A stretch of DNA of 12,858 nt from Parvularia atlantis. Lineage: Eukaryota > Opisthokonta > Rotosphaerida. Positions 1-7,926 of this stretch are shown here, in pieces; position 1 is the first letter of the stretch; every line of letters starts with the position of its first letter. The DNA is taken from the NCBI GenBank assembly GCA_943704415.1, contig CALSCO010000335.1:1-12858 (forward strand). Direction: 5' to 3'. Position numbers and translations under genes: made by a program. The notes under the pieces are model-generated. The model worked only from the letters and a program-made list of their open reading frames with translations. It had not been told where the DNA came from and did not search any database.

Positions 1-248
1 AGACGGAGGCGAAGCACTCGACCGTCACGATGTCCGTCCACCGTTCGCTCGAGCACGCGATGATGTGCTGCCAGTGTCACTCCGCGATGCGCCAGCACCC
101 GTCCCTTCACTCCACGAACCACTGCAAAAGTGTAAATCATTCGTGGTCGTGGAACAGGGACGTCAACGCTGCGCGCAACATCGCCTACCTGTGGAAGTGC
201 TACATGGCCGGCCTTGAGCGACCCGCCGCCTTCCGCCGCGGCAACTAA
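1..248 (+). CDS. Fanzor/TnpB-like RNA-guided nuclease, C-terminal fragment (5' end outside window)
   Basis: The frame is open from base 3 to a TAA at 246-248, so the gene starts upstream; the ATG at 30 is internal. The fragment holds the end of a RuvC-like nuclease of the TnpB/Fanzor family (transposon-encoded, guide-RNA-dependent DNA endonucleases). Seen in the sequence: a CCQC zinc knuckle at about 69-80, a possible second knuckle of the form C-x4-H, then WNRDVNAARNI at about 153-185. That last motif is the RuvC-III block NRDxNAAxNI, whose Asp is the third catalytic acid. The tail ends LERPAAFRRGN, and ERP-A-F-R endings are what I recall of fungal and protist Fanzors. Two oddities suggest drift: the usual TSK before the first zinc knuckle is not evident, and the last zinc ligand is His where Cys is usual. 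Whether the full gene is intact cannot be judged. Family assignment is fairly secure; activity is unknown. Confidence 0.8.
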   Translation, partial: TEAKHSTVTMSVHRSLEHAMMCCQCHSAMRQHPSLHSTNHCKSVNHSWSWNRDVNAARNIAYLWKCYMAGLERPAAFRRGN

Positions 249-586
249 GGTCTGTCTGGCGCGCCGGCATGCCCGATCGCGCGCTCAGGCTGACCATTCG
301 TGCAGCCTTCCCTCACTCACAAGATCACCGGCAAGGCACACATTGCACACCGTGTCCGACCCGGATCGGGCTCTGTACTAGGGCCTATACCCCGAAGCAA
401 AAGGTGCGCTCCTTTTCAAACACGGACAGGTACTGACTCCTTTCCTGTGGATGTTGAATGAACGTGAACGAACTGAATGTTGTTTCTCATCCATTTTGTA
501 CTCAGGGGTACATGCCACACCATGCCATGTCACAAGCTGGTGCCACATGCACGTGCCACAAGCTGTGCCTCACGTTGCCACGACGG
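249..586. other. Gene-free stretch after the Fanzor end; possible element right end
   Basis: No coding region is supported here, and it looks less GC-rich than the genes around it. It lies between the Fanzor stop and the stop of the convergent nucleotidase gene, so it must hold both 3' UTRs. In Fanzor/TnpB elements the guide RNA is usually made from the 3' end of the gene and the adjoining element end, so such an RNA could lie here; that is inference. Visible structure: three abutting perfect palindromes at 258-279, a CCCG-GAT-CGGG hairpin at about 360-370, and a repeated CACAAGCTG at about 531-565. No terminal inverted repeat can be tested because the left end is outside the window. Confidence 0.4.
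258..279. repeat. Three abutting perfect palindromes
   Basis: GGCGCGCC (258-265), GGCATGCC (266-273) and CGATCG (274-279) follow each other without a gap, starting nine bases after the Fanzor stop codon. In GC-rich DNA short palindromes are common, so this may be chance, but the position fits structured RNA or an element-end recognition site. Confidence 0.5.
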
Positions 587-1636
587 TCAGCGGCCCGCCA
601 GCACCGCCGCGACGATGTCCTGCACCAGCCCCATGCTGCCGTCGTGCAGCACGACCAGGTCGAACGCGGCCTCGTACGCGGCCCGGCGCTCGTCCACCTT
701 GTCGTTGAGGAAGCCGACGGTGAGCACGTCGTCGTGCTGGAGGCCGCTGACCATCTCCGTGTCGGAGAGGTTGTCGCCGAGGAGGAGGGCGTGCGTGCGC
801 GCGGGGTCGTGCGCCCAGCCGGCGCGGTTGCCGCGCAGGGCCGTGCCGTTCTTGTTGAGCGAGTGGATCAACTCGCCGTCAAAGCCGACGAGGACTCCGC
901 GCGCGTCAAAGATCATGCGGTTCGAGACGACGTGCGTGTTGGCGCCGAGCAGGCCCTCGCGCTGCAGAAACGCCTCGAGCACGTCCGCCAGCCCGGCCGA
1001 GAACACGAGCACGGGCACGTCGGCCGCGCGCAGCGTCGCGAACAGCGCCGGCGTGCCCGGACGCAGCTCCATGTTTGACTCGGCCAGCATCCCGGCGATC
1101 GCGTCGCGGCGCAGGCCGACGCGCACAAACAGCTCGTGCGACTTGGTCCACCACTCGGTCATGAACACCTCGCGCTCGGCCCGCGACACTGCGCGCCGCC
1201 GCCGCACGACGTGAGCCCCACGCGCCGATGCGCGCACGACAGACGACAGACGCACGCTCGTGGCTAATCTCGCGCGGGTAGTACTCGTTGAACAGCTCGT
1301 GCAGCTCGCGCCCCGCCGCCGGCCCCAGCGCCGTGCTGCGCTCGACCGCGCCGTGGCTCGTCGCGACCATCTCGCCGCGGTCGTTGAAGCAGCGCGTCAG
1401 CGTCCGGTCAAAGTCGGTCACGACCTTGGCGCACGCGGCACGGCGCTTCAGCCGCACGTGCGACATCATCATCCGCGGACCTGCAGCCGCGCGGGGCCCG
1501 CCGCCACGAACGCCGCCAGCTTGCGCTGTGCCTCGGCCACGTCGCGCACCGCGACCTGCTCGCCGCGCGCCGCCGCCGCACGCAGCATGCGCGAGAGCAC
1601 GCTCTGATCGTCGCCCTCATGGTGCGCGGCACCCAT
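587..1636 (-). CDS. Cytosolic 5'-nucleotidase III-like HAD phosphatase
   Basis: Predicted to dephosphorylate nucleoside monophosphates (the family prefers pyrimidine monophosphates, some members 7-methyl-GMP) in the cytosol. Exons: 1636-1481, 1424-1256, 1188-587, giving 308 aa, close to the usual 290-340. Seen: HAD motif I DFDRT at residues 56-60 with both Asp, the family block EWWTKSH at about 120-126, motif II FSAG at 171-174, GELIHSLNK, and motif IV GDNLSD at 246-251 for magnesium binding. The first join restores RLQ-VVTDFD and the second restores EISHELSRAE before the EWWTKSH block; both align without gaps to human NT5C3A. The first intron ends in AAG instead of CAG. The start is the first in-frame ATG of exon 1; an extra upstream exon is possible. 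It converges with the Fanzor fragment. Family assignment is firm; exact substrate is not. Confidence 0.9.
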
Positions 1637-1907
1637 CTGCAGTGAACGCTGGAGCAAACTGGACAGCGTGGCTCGCTACGACCGCCACCACGAATCGGGT
1701 CGCTGCCAGGTCTCGGTCGGCGGCGGCCATGCGCGTGCGCCGATCCCGCGGAACCACGGCGCGCTGCGGCACGGGACGGGACGAGCGTCAGCGCGTGCGG
1801 GGCGCGTGTGAGTGTCTCGTGCGCACCGCCGCGCCTCGGTGGTGGCGGCGGGCGGCGGTGGCGTCGTGGTCTGCGAAAATGGAGGGGGCGCGCGCGTGAG
1901 TGGCGGT
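1637..1907. other. Intergenic spacer upstream of the 5'-nucleotidase gene
   Basis: This 271-bp spacer separates two minus-strand genes and should hold the 3' UTR of the membrane-protein gene and the promoter of the nucleotidase. Reading frames crossing it are strongly biased in composition (Arg/Pro/Ala) and resemble no protein. No TATA box is obvious; I see no RNA gene. Confidence 0.5.
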
Positions 1908-2652
1908 TCAGCATATCGATGCAGTTCGTCGACGCAGCGAGACCGTTGTTTGCTCAGCGGCTTCGTCGTTGTCGTTGTCGGGCAGCAAGTCGCCTTCTTC
2001 TTCCTCGTCGCCCACCTGCGCGGCATCTTCCTCGTCCTCCACGTCACTGCGCGCGCGCCACATCAGACGCCCGATGCGCGAGCGGGCGACGCGTCGTACA
2101 TGTACACGGCCTTCTGCGTCCTGCGCGACTTGGCCGCGTTCTTGCCGGCCTTGTGCTGCGCGCGCATCGGGTTAGCGTGCACGTCGTCGTCGTCGTCGTC
2201 GTCATCCTCCAACAAAGTGCACGCACGGCGGCCTTGTCGCGCGGCAGCTTGCGCGCAAACGTCACCGGCTCGTCCGCGTACTCGTCCTGCGGCGCCAGGA
2301 CCCATCCGACGATGCCGGCGCCGGCGCCGCGCGTCGTCGCGAGGAGCAGCAGCGTGCCCATCAGCAGCGCGGCGCCGGCGTAGCAGCCCATCAGCAGCAG
2401 CATCCAGCGCCCGCGTGCGGCGCGCGCATCGGGCGTGAGCTTGCGGGCGTGGCGCAGGGCGCGGTACTGGCGCGCCGTCCGCACAAACAGCGCGATGGGC
2501 ACGAGCAGCAGTGCCAGCGCCACGAGCGGCACGAGCGCGCGGCCGAGCAGCGCCGTCGTCGCCGCCGCGTCGTCGTCGGTCACGTCGCCCTCGGCGTCGA
2601 ACGCCGCCGCTGCGGTGGACGGCGCCGGTCGTCGGCGGTCCAGCGGCGCCAT
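1908..2652 (-). CDS. Two-pass membrane protein with acidic C-terminal tail, function unknown
   Basis: I do not recognise this protein. Exons: 2652-2227, 2155-2091, 2046-1908, giving 209 aa. Residues 1-38 are Ala/Asp-rich; hydrophobic segments lie at about 39-57 and 84-106, joined by a basic loop. A stretch with APQDEYADEP follows, then a Lys/Arg-rich part (about 135-160), and the last third is strongly acidic (DEEEEGD) before ending RRRTASIC. Intron 1 (2156-2226) has donor GTGCGTG, branch CTAAC and acceptor GCGCAG, and contains a GAC repeat that would read as poly-Asp if partly retained. Intron 2 (2047-2090) has donor GTCGCC and a CTGAT branch; without it the frame stops at 2063. The charged tail after two membrane spans would suit an ER or other endomembrane protein, but that is only inference. 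The gene ends 271 bp before the nucleotidase start. Confidence 0.65.
2156..2226 (-). other. Intron with an internal GAC/GTC microsatellite
   Basis: This 71-nt intron of the membrane-protein gene carries about seven GAC triplets (minus strand), read as GTC on the plus strand at 2183-2203. Donor GTGCGTG, branch CTAAC and acceptor GCGCAG match the other introns of the window. An AG 20 nt after the donor would give the same reading frame and add an Asp run, so alternative acceptor use is conceivable, but a 20-nt intron would be far below the size range seen here. Confidence 0.6.
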
Positions 2653-2704
2653 CACGGAAATACCGCGTTTTTCCCATGCGCGATCGGCGAAGGTGAAACA
2701 CGGT

Positions 2705-2721
2705 CTCAGTCACCAACTGAG
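2705..2721. terminator. Small perfect hairpin just past the ABC transporter stop codon
   Basis: CTCAGT (2705-2710), a five-base loop and ACTGAG (2716-2721) form a six-bp perfect stem 13 bp downstream of the minus-strand ABC transporter stop (2734-2736). It lies in the 81-bp gap before the next minus-strand gene. It could mark a transcript end, but no known eukaryotic 3'-end signal is matched. Confidence 0.3.
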
Positions 2722-2733
2722 GAGGGACAAAAC

Positions 2734-5700
2734 TCAAGACGACGAGAGCAGCAGCGCCTGCAGCGACGCCAGCTCCTCCTGGTGCTCGCGCTGCGCCACG
2801 GCCGCGGTGAGACAAAGCAGCGCAGTGCGGTGCGTGGCACAAAGACCGCCGCACCTGCTTGCGCTCGATCTTGTCCGCGAGCTCCTTGCGCGACAGCTTT
2901 GCGTCGCTCTCGTACGCCTTGAACGCGAACGCGTTCTCGCCCTAGGAGCCACGCCATCAGTCGAGGGGGCACAGCGGCGACCGCAGGCGAAGCGCACCGG
3001 CTGCAGCGGGCGGAACTCGTATCCGCCGCTGCCGTCAAACTTGAGCAGGTACTCGTGGTACTTCCACAACGACTGGCGGTGCGATACCGTGAAGAGCGTG
3101 ATGCCGAGACTGGCGCACACCGGTCAGCCACGAGCAGATGTGCGTGCACGGCAGCACGGGACGCACGTCCGCGCGTGCGTGTACATCTCGCCCTCGACGT
3201 CGACCGACACGGCCGAAGTGCACTCGTCCAGGATCGCAAACTGCGGCCGGTGGTAGAACAGGCGCGCCTGCGTGCGTGCGGCGGCTAGTGTGACGGGGCG
3301 AGTGCGCGCGCGCACTAACCCGCCGCGTACCATCGCCACGCGCTGCTTCTCACCGCCGCTGAGCACGTCGGCCCAGTCGGCCACAGCGTCCCACCCGCCC
3401 TCGCGCGCCACAAGGTAATCGAGCTTGACGCTGCGCAGGATCTCCATCAGCGCGTCGTCGGTCACCCCCGCGGCCTGCTCGCGCGAGTGCGGGTAGATAA
3501 CCTGCCGCCAACACCGCACTCGTCAGCAACGCTCGTCGCCGCCCGCCGCGAAGCACACGCACCTGGTCGCGCAGCGTGCCCAGCGCCAGGTACGGCTTTT
3601 GCGGAACGTAGAATAGGTTGTTCTTGGACGGCTTGACCATGCGGCCCTCAAACAGCGGCCAGAGTGCGCCGAGGATGCGGAACAGTGACGACTTGCCCGA
3701 GCCGTTTGGGCCGGTGATGAGCAGGTTCATGCCCGAGCGCACCTGGCCCACCGTGTTGCCAGCGCTGCCAGCAGCAGCACACGCACCTCGAACGACAGCT
3801 CCTTGATCAGTACGTCACCGTTGGGCGTGACAACGGGCACGCGGTCAAAGCGGATGACCTGGTCGCGCTGCTCGACCGAGCCCTTGAGGCTGCGCGTGTC
3901 GATCACGGTCGACTTGTGCTCTGCCGCGTGTCGTCGATCAGCGCACGGGCCGCACCGTCACACGCACGCCAGAACGCACCGCCGTCGCGCTCCTTGATCT
4001 CCTTGGCCGCGCCGTCAGCGACCATGATACGCTCGTACCTCCCCGCGTTGACGTCCTCGAGCACGTCAAACAGGTCGGCCACGCGGCTGGTGTAGCCCGC
4101 AAACTGCGACAGCGTGCGCGCCTCCATCATAAGCGAGCCGACGGCCTGGCATCGCACCGCAGCGTCAGTCGGGTGCGTGCGAGCAACTGCGCGCATCCGT
4201 GCCTGCGACAGCTTGACCAGGTAGCCCGAATTGCGCGAGTAGTCCTCGATGATCTGCGTCGGGTCGGCCGAGAGTGCGCCTGCGCCCGCATCAGCGTGCC
4301 GCACTTGCCGCGTGCACGCGCGACGCGCACCCATCTGCTCCGTCGCCAGCTTGGGGTCAAACACGGGCCGCGACAGGAGGAAGTAGGCGGTCATGGTCGC
4401 GCAGTACTTGACGAGGATCGAGTCAACGACGCCGTTCTCGAAGCGCAGGCGGAAGACGCGCGTCGCGTGCTTCTGGATGGCCTGCAGACCGCGCCGCAAG
4501 ATCAGCGCACACCGGCAGAACACGCGGCGTGCGCTCGACGTGCCTGGAATGAGCTGTTGACGAGCGACTTTTCGCGCTCGTTGCCGCCGTAGAACGCGAT
4601 CTCCTCGGCGTGGGTAATGATGCGCGAGTGGTGAAAGCGGAAGTCGCCCTGGCACAGACGCGGACGCGTCAAGGTGCATGCGCGGCTCGACCGAACCAGC
4701 CGCGTGCCTCCAGCTTCTGCTCCTGCGCCGTGTACTTGCCGAACGGCGGCGAGATCGCGCGCAGCACCGAGCCCGACAAGATGAAGTAGCCGACCTACGC
4801 ACGCGTCAGGGCACGCGCACGCACACACGCGAAGGCGCCGGCGCGCACCATGTAGAACGGCGCGCCGGTGCCGAGCGCCTGGCCCAGCTTGAAGGCAAAA
4901 AGGACGATGTCAACGATGGGCTTTGCCAGGTCCGAGTACAGGTGGCTGCGCGCGCGTGCGGGCAGTCAGCGGTCGAGTGCGCCGATGAGCGTGCGCACCT
5001 CAGGTTCTCGGAGAACTTGTCGATGTCCTGCGTGAGCAGCTGGTCCGCGTTGTTGATGCGGTTGTCGAGGTTCGTGACCTTATAGAACGTGAGCTCGTTC
5101 AGGTACTGGTCGTGGGCGTGCTTGGTCAGGCGCGCGCGGAACGAGATGGCGAGGCTGTTGATGGTCAGCTTGAGCATGCTGTTGATCACGGCCATGGGCC
5201 ACATCATCAGGCCAAACTCGACCACGGCCTTGCGCAAGAACTCCTTGCGGTTGCGCGTGACGATGGCCTTGACGACCTGCGCGACGATGCCCCCCGCCCG
5301 ATCAGCCGACCTCTCCAATGTGGACGCCTACGTGCCTCGCCGTTGAACGCCGAGAACCAGATGTCGAGCCACGTGCGCCCGAGCAGGACCACCGCGAGCG
5401 TCACCAGCAACCCAAACTCCTTGCTGTAGACGGACGGGACGCAGATGGGCAGGAGCTTGCGCAGCTGGCGCAGGAACTGCGCGTTGACGCCGACGCGGCG
5501 CTTGTCCTTGTCGCCGCCACTGCTGCCGCCGCTGCTGCTGCTGCTGCCGCCCTCGCCCGCTGCGCCACTCGTAACGACGGCGCCACCGGGCTGCTGCTGC
5601 TGCTGGCGCCGCCGCCGCGCTGCCAGGAGCGAGAAGAGCTTCTGCGCCTGGTGCTCGGGTGACGTGAGTGGCATGGGTGGGCATGGGTGGGGTGGCGCGC

Positions 5701-5837
5701 GGGCGGGCGCGGCGCACCTGCTTCTGCTGCCGCACAAAGTACACGAGGCCTGCCGCGACGAGTGCCGTGCCGAGCACCGCACGCTTGTTGCGCCGCAGCG
5801 CGCCCAGCAGCGCGGCGAGCGTCGCGTTCGTCGCCAT
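2734..5837 (-). CDS. Peroxisomal ABCD-family half-transporter (acyl-CoA importer)
   Basis: Predicted homo- or heterodimeric half-transporter that moves fatty acyl-CoAs into peroxisomes (ABCD1-3/PMP70 family). Sixteen exons: 5837-5718, 5647-5336, 5276-4999, 4945-4849, 4794-4708, 4648-4544, 4481-4331, 4279-4203, 4145-3980, 3920-3787, 3742-3563, 3501-3331, 3267-3167, 3109-2998, 2941-2855, 2790-2734. They give 744 aa, the usual half-transporter size. The N-terminus is basic then hydrophobic, followed by a Gln/Ser/Gly linker (about 51-85) and the membrane domain. The EAA-like loop [13 protein letters not shown] is at about 220-232 and EEIAFYGGN at about 313-321. ATPase motifs: Walker [10 protein letters not shown] at 520-528, Q-loop PQKPY, signature LSGGEKQR at 616-623, Walker B FAILDE ending at 641, and H-loop His at about 670. 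Joins agree with the gap-free family alignment, for example KLEGDFRF and FNGEVVKAIV. Four introns use GC donors. It is head-to-head with the oxidoreductase gene. Confidence 0.95.
4146..4202 (-). other. GC-AG intron 8 of the ABCD gene
   Basis: Donor CAG|GCACGG, branch GACTGAC and acceptor GCCAG; 57 nt with no in-frame stop, so it could also be read through. Removing it restores [14 protein letters not shown], whereas keeping it inserts 19 residues (including RTHPTD) with no counterpart in the family. No GT occurs near the junction that would serve instead. Confidence 0.7.
4482..4543 (-). other. GC-AG intron 6 of the ABCD gene
   Basis: Donor CAG|GCACGT, branch CTGAT and acceptor CTGCAG; 62 nt, so retention would shift the frame. 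Splicing gives [15 protein letters not shown], which matches the length of the same segment in human ABCD3. Confidence 0.8.
4649..4707 (-). other. GC-AG intron 5 of the ABCD gene
   Basis: Donor GAG|GCACGC, branch TTGAC and acceptor GCCAG; 59 nt, frame-shifting if kept. Splicing gives [21 protein letters not shown], matching the EQKYEGEYRYVNSRLIT-type segment of the family residue for residue. A GT a few bases downstream would put the next exon out of frame. Confidence 0.85.
5277..5335 (-). other. GC-AG intron 2 of the ABCD gene
   Basis: Donor GAG|GCACGT, branch CTGAT and acceptor GCGCAG; 59 nt, frame-shifting if kept. Splicing gives [17 protein letters not shown], which aligns without gaps to LDGRLARCIVRKDPRAF of human ABCD1. 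Confidence 0.85.
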
Positions 5838-5931
5838 CGAGCTCGTCACGCGCGCGCACGTGGCCCTGTCACGAAACCACGGCCATGTTGGCAAGCACTT
5901 CCGTGACGTGACGCGCGCGCGTGACATCGAC
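5838..5931. promoter_or_regulatory. Divergent promoter between the ABCD transporter and the oxidoreductase
   Basis: Only 94 bp separate the two start codons, so the genes probably share control elements, and both 5' UTRs must be very short. Visible sites: a CACGTG E-box-type palindrome at 5857-5862 and CRE-like TGACGTGA at 5904-5911, with CGTCACG at 5844-5850 as a copy in the other orientation. No TATA box is seen. That these sites are bound is inference. Confidence 0.55.
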
Positions 5932-7926
5932 ATGAGCGGCAGCACGAACTACAGCCCGGCGGCCCTGGCGGCGGCGGCGGCGGCGGCGCTGCCCCCGCGC
6001 GTGGACGTGCTGCTGTGGGGTGCGTGTCGCGCACGGGCACGTGTGAGCACGCGCGGGAGACTGAGCCGGGCGCGCGTGGGGCAGGCGCGACGTCCTTTGC
6101 GGGCTTCTTCGTCGTCGAGTACGCCGCGAAGCGCTACGGCCCGGGCGCGCGCGAGAAGCTGACGTTTGCGCTGGGCGGTGCGCGCGCGTGTGCGGCTGGG
6201 TGATGCGTGCGCCGTGACGCGTGGCGCAGGCCGCAACCGCGAGAAGCTCGAACAGCTGCGTGATAAGATTGCGGCCGAGTACTCGCACGTCAAGACGTGG
6301 CCGCTGTTTGTCGGTGACAGCCTCAGCCAGCGCGACATGGACGAGGTCGTGCCCAACGCGCGCATCGTCGCGACGACCGTGGGCCCGTACTCGCGGTGCG
6401 CACGCCCTCCCGTGGGACGGCGCCGGCGAAGGGGTCGCTGATGATGCATCCGCATGCGCATCGCTCATCCTCTCTCCCGCCTGCCCGCCCGCCCTTCTCG
6501 CCCGCGCGTCTGCTCGCACGCACCGACACACGAAAACACGCGCCCTGCGCGGTCCTGACGATCACCCCGCGACACGCTCCCACGACGCCGCCCGTCTGTT
6601 TGATACGCCCCGCGATCACTCTTAGCTACGGCATGTGCCTGGTCGACGCGTGCGTGCGCTACAACGTCGACTACCTCGACCTGACGGGTACGAGGGGCAC
6701 GTGCGCGCGCGTGCGCGTGGGAGCTGATCACACGCGGGCGCAGGCGAGCCGTCGTTCTACAAGACGGTGATGCGCAAGTACCACGAGGCCGCGCAGGCCA
6801 AGGGCGTGTTCATCGTGCCGTGCTGCGGCTTTGACTGGTGCACATCCCATGCCCACGCGCGCGCTTGCACGCACACGCCGACCTCGAGCCGCGCAGCATC
6901 CCCGCCGACCTCGGCGCGATGATGGCCGAGGACACCGCTCGCGAGACCCTCCTGCGTGACATCGACTACATGTACACGGCGTTCGGCCCGGTCAAGTGCG
7001 CCACCCCGTCAACGCGTGCAAAACCCTGCCTGACGCGCCGCACAGGGGCGCGGGCATTGGCGGCGGCACGCTGGCGTCGACCGCGTCCGAGTTTGAGAAC
7101 CCCGACTGGGAGTCGCTTCGCAACCCGCAGATCTTCGCGCCCGGCCGCCTGCCGCGCCGGACACCCCACGACGGCGACCAAGTCCGCCACGCGCGTGCCG
7201 CAGCCGCTGTGCCTGATGCGCGCGGCCGCAGATCGGCATCCGCTACATCCGCGCCCTGCGCACGTTCACCGTGCCGTTCCTGCTTGCGATTGGCGACATC
7301 CGCGTCGTCAACCGCAGCCAGTACCTGCGCGGCAAGGACTACTCGTACTCGGAGGGCTTGGGCCTGCCCAACATCTTCGCGGCCGTGGCGGTGCGCCGCG
7401 TGTGGCCCCTCCGCCCGCGCGCGCCTCGCCGATCCCGCTTGGCAGGGCTGGGTGCTCATGTCGCTGATCCCGATCGTCATGACCATCCGCTTCACGCGCA
7501 ACCTGGTGCTGCGCCTCCTGCCGCAGCCGGGCGAGGGCCCGTCGCGCAAGAGCGTCGAGCAGGCGAGCTTCCGCGTGCGCACGGTGGCCGTCTGCAAGAA
7601 GCGGGTGCGCGAGCACCTGCGACGGCTGTGCGACACAGACACGTCTGATCGCGCACGTACGCACGCATGCGCGGCAGGACGATGACGTCGAGCCGCGGCG
7701 CGTGTTTGTGACGCTGCACGCGCGACGCGACCCGGGCTTTGGTGCGACGGCGCGGATGATGGTCGAGTCGGCGGTGACGATCGCGCTGCACAAGCGCCAG
7801 CTGCAGCAGGAGCTGCCGTCGGGCATGATGGGCGGCGTGCTGACGCCGAGCGTGGCGCTGGGCCGGCGCCTGGTCGAGCGCCTGCAAGAGAACGCGGACT
7901 TTGCCTACCAGATCCGCTGTGAGTAG
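5932..7926 (+). CDS. Saccharopine dehydrogenase-like oxidoreductase (SCCPDH / trans-acting enoyl reductase type)
   Basis: Predicted NAD(P)-binding oxidoreductase of the SCCPDH family, which is distinct from true saccharopine dehydrogenase; its substrate is not settled and animal members sit on lipid droplets or other membranes. Ten exons: 5932-6019, 6085-6177, 6230-6395, 6626-6687, 6744-6837, 6897-6995, 7046-7181, 7232-7390, 7446-7604, 7678-7926. They give 434 aa, matching the usual 400-430. Seen: a Rossmann entry DVLLWGATSFAG at about 24-35, then IVATTVGPYSRYG, LVDACV, DYLDLTGEPSF, CCGFDCIPADLG (family GFDSIPSDLG), GGGTLAS, a hydrophobic WVLMSLIPIV segment at about 301-310, and LPQPGEGPS. 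An Ala-rich run follows the start. No C-terminal peroxisomal signal is present (ends IRCE). Intron 3 is an outlier at 230 nt. The stop is followed by a 383-bp spacer. Confidence 0.9.
6396..6625 (+). other. Unusually long (230-nt) intron of the oxidoreductase gene
   Basis: All other introns here are 44-73 nt. Donor CG|GTGCGC and acceptor CTTAG restore GPYSRYGMCLVDAC, typical of the family, so the boundaries are well supported. Inside, TGATGA (6439-6444) and CTGA (6555-6558) are flanked by GGGGTCG and CGATCACCCC, which can form a short terminal stem. This resembles the frame of an intron-borne C/D-box snoRNA, though CTGAC is also the branch-site motif of this genome. Confidence 0.6.

Noticed and set aside
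458-1078. Plus-strand open frame of 206 codons
   Set aside because: Antisense shadow of the nucleotidase exon 3; composition is Val/Arg/Ala-rich without motifs.
2156-2226. A 20-nt intron in the membrane-protein gene giving an eight-Asp run
   Set aside because: It would be less than half the size of any other intron with secure boundaries; the 71-nt alternative has a CTAAC branch and CAG acceptor and stays in frame.
2063-2854. Minus-strand open frame of 263 codons
   Set aside because: It starts inside the last intron of the ABCD gene and runs out of frame through exon 1 of the membrane-protein gene; only its last part overlaps a real exon.
4649-4707. A GT donor (GGTTCG|GTCGAG) for ABCD intron 5
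   Set aside because: Using it puts the next exon out of frame and adds residues absent from the family; the GC donor upstream aligns exactly.
5500-5625. CAG/GCC-rich runs in the ABCD N-terminal region as a microsatellite insertion
   Set aside because: They encode an in-frame Gln/Ser/Gly linker between the N-terminal segment and the membrane domain; nothing indicates a separate element.
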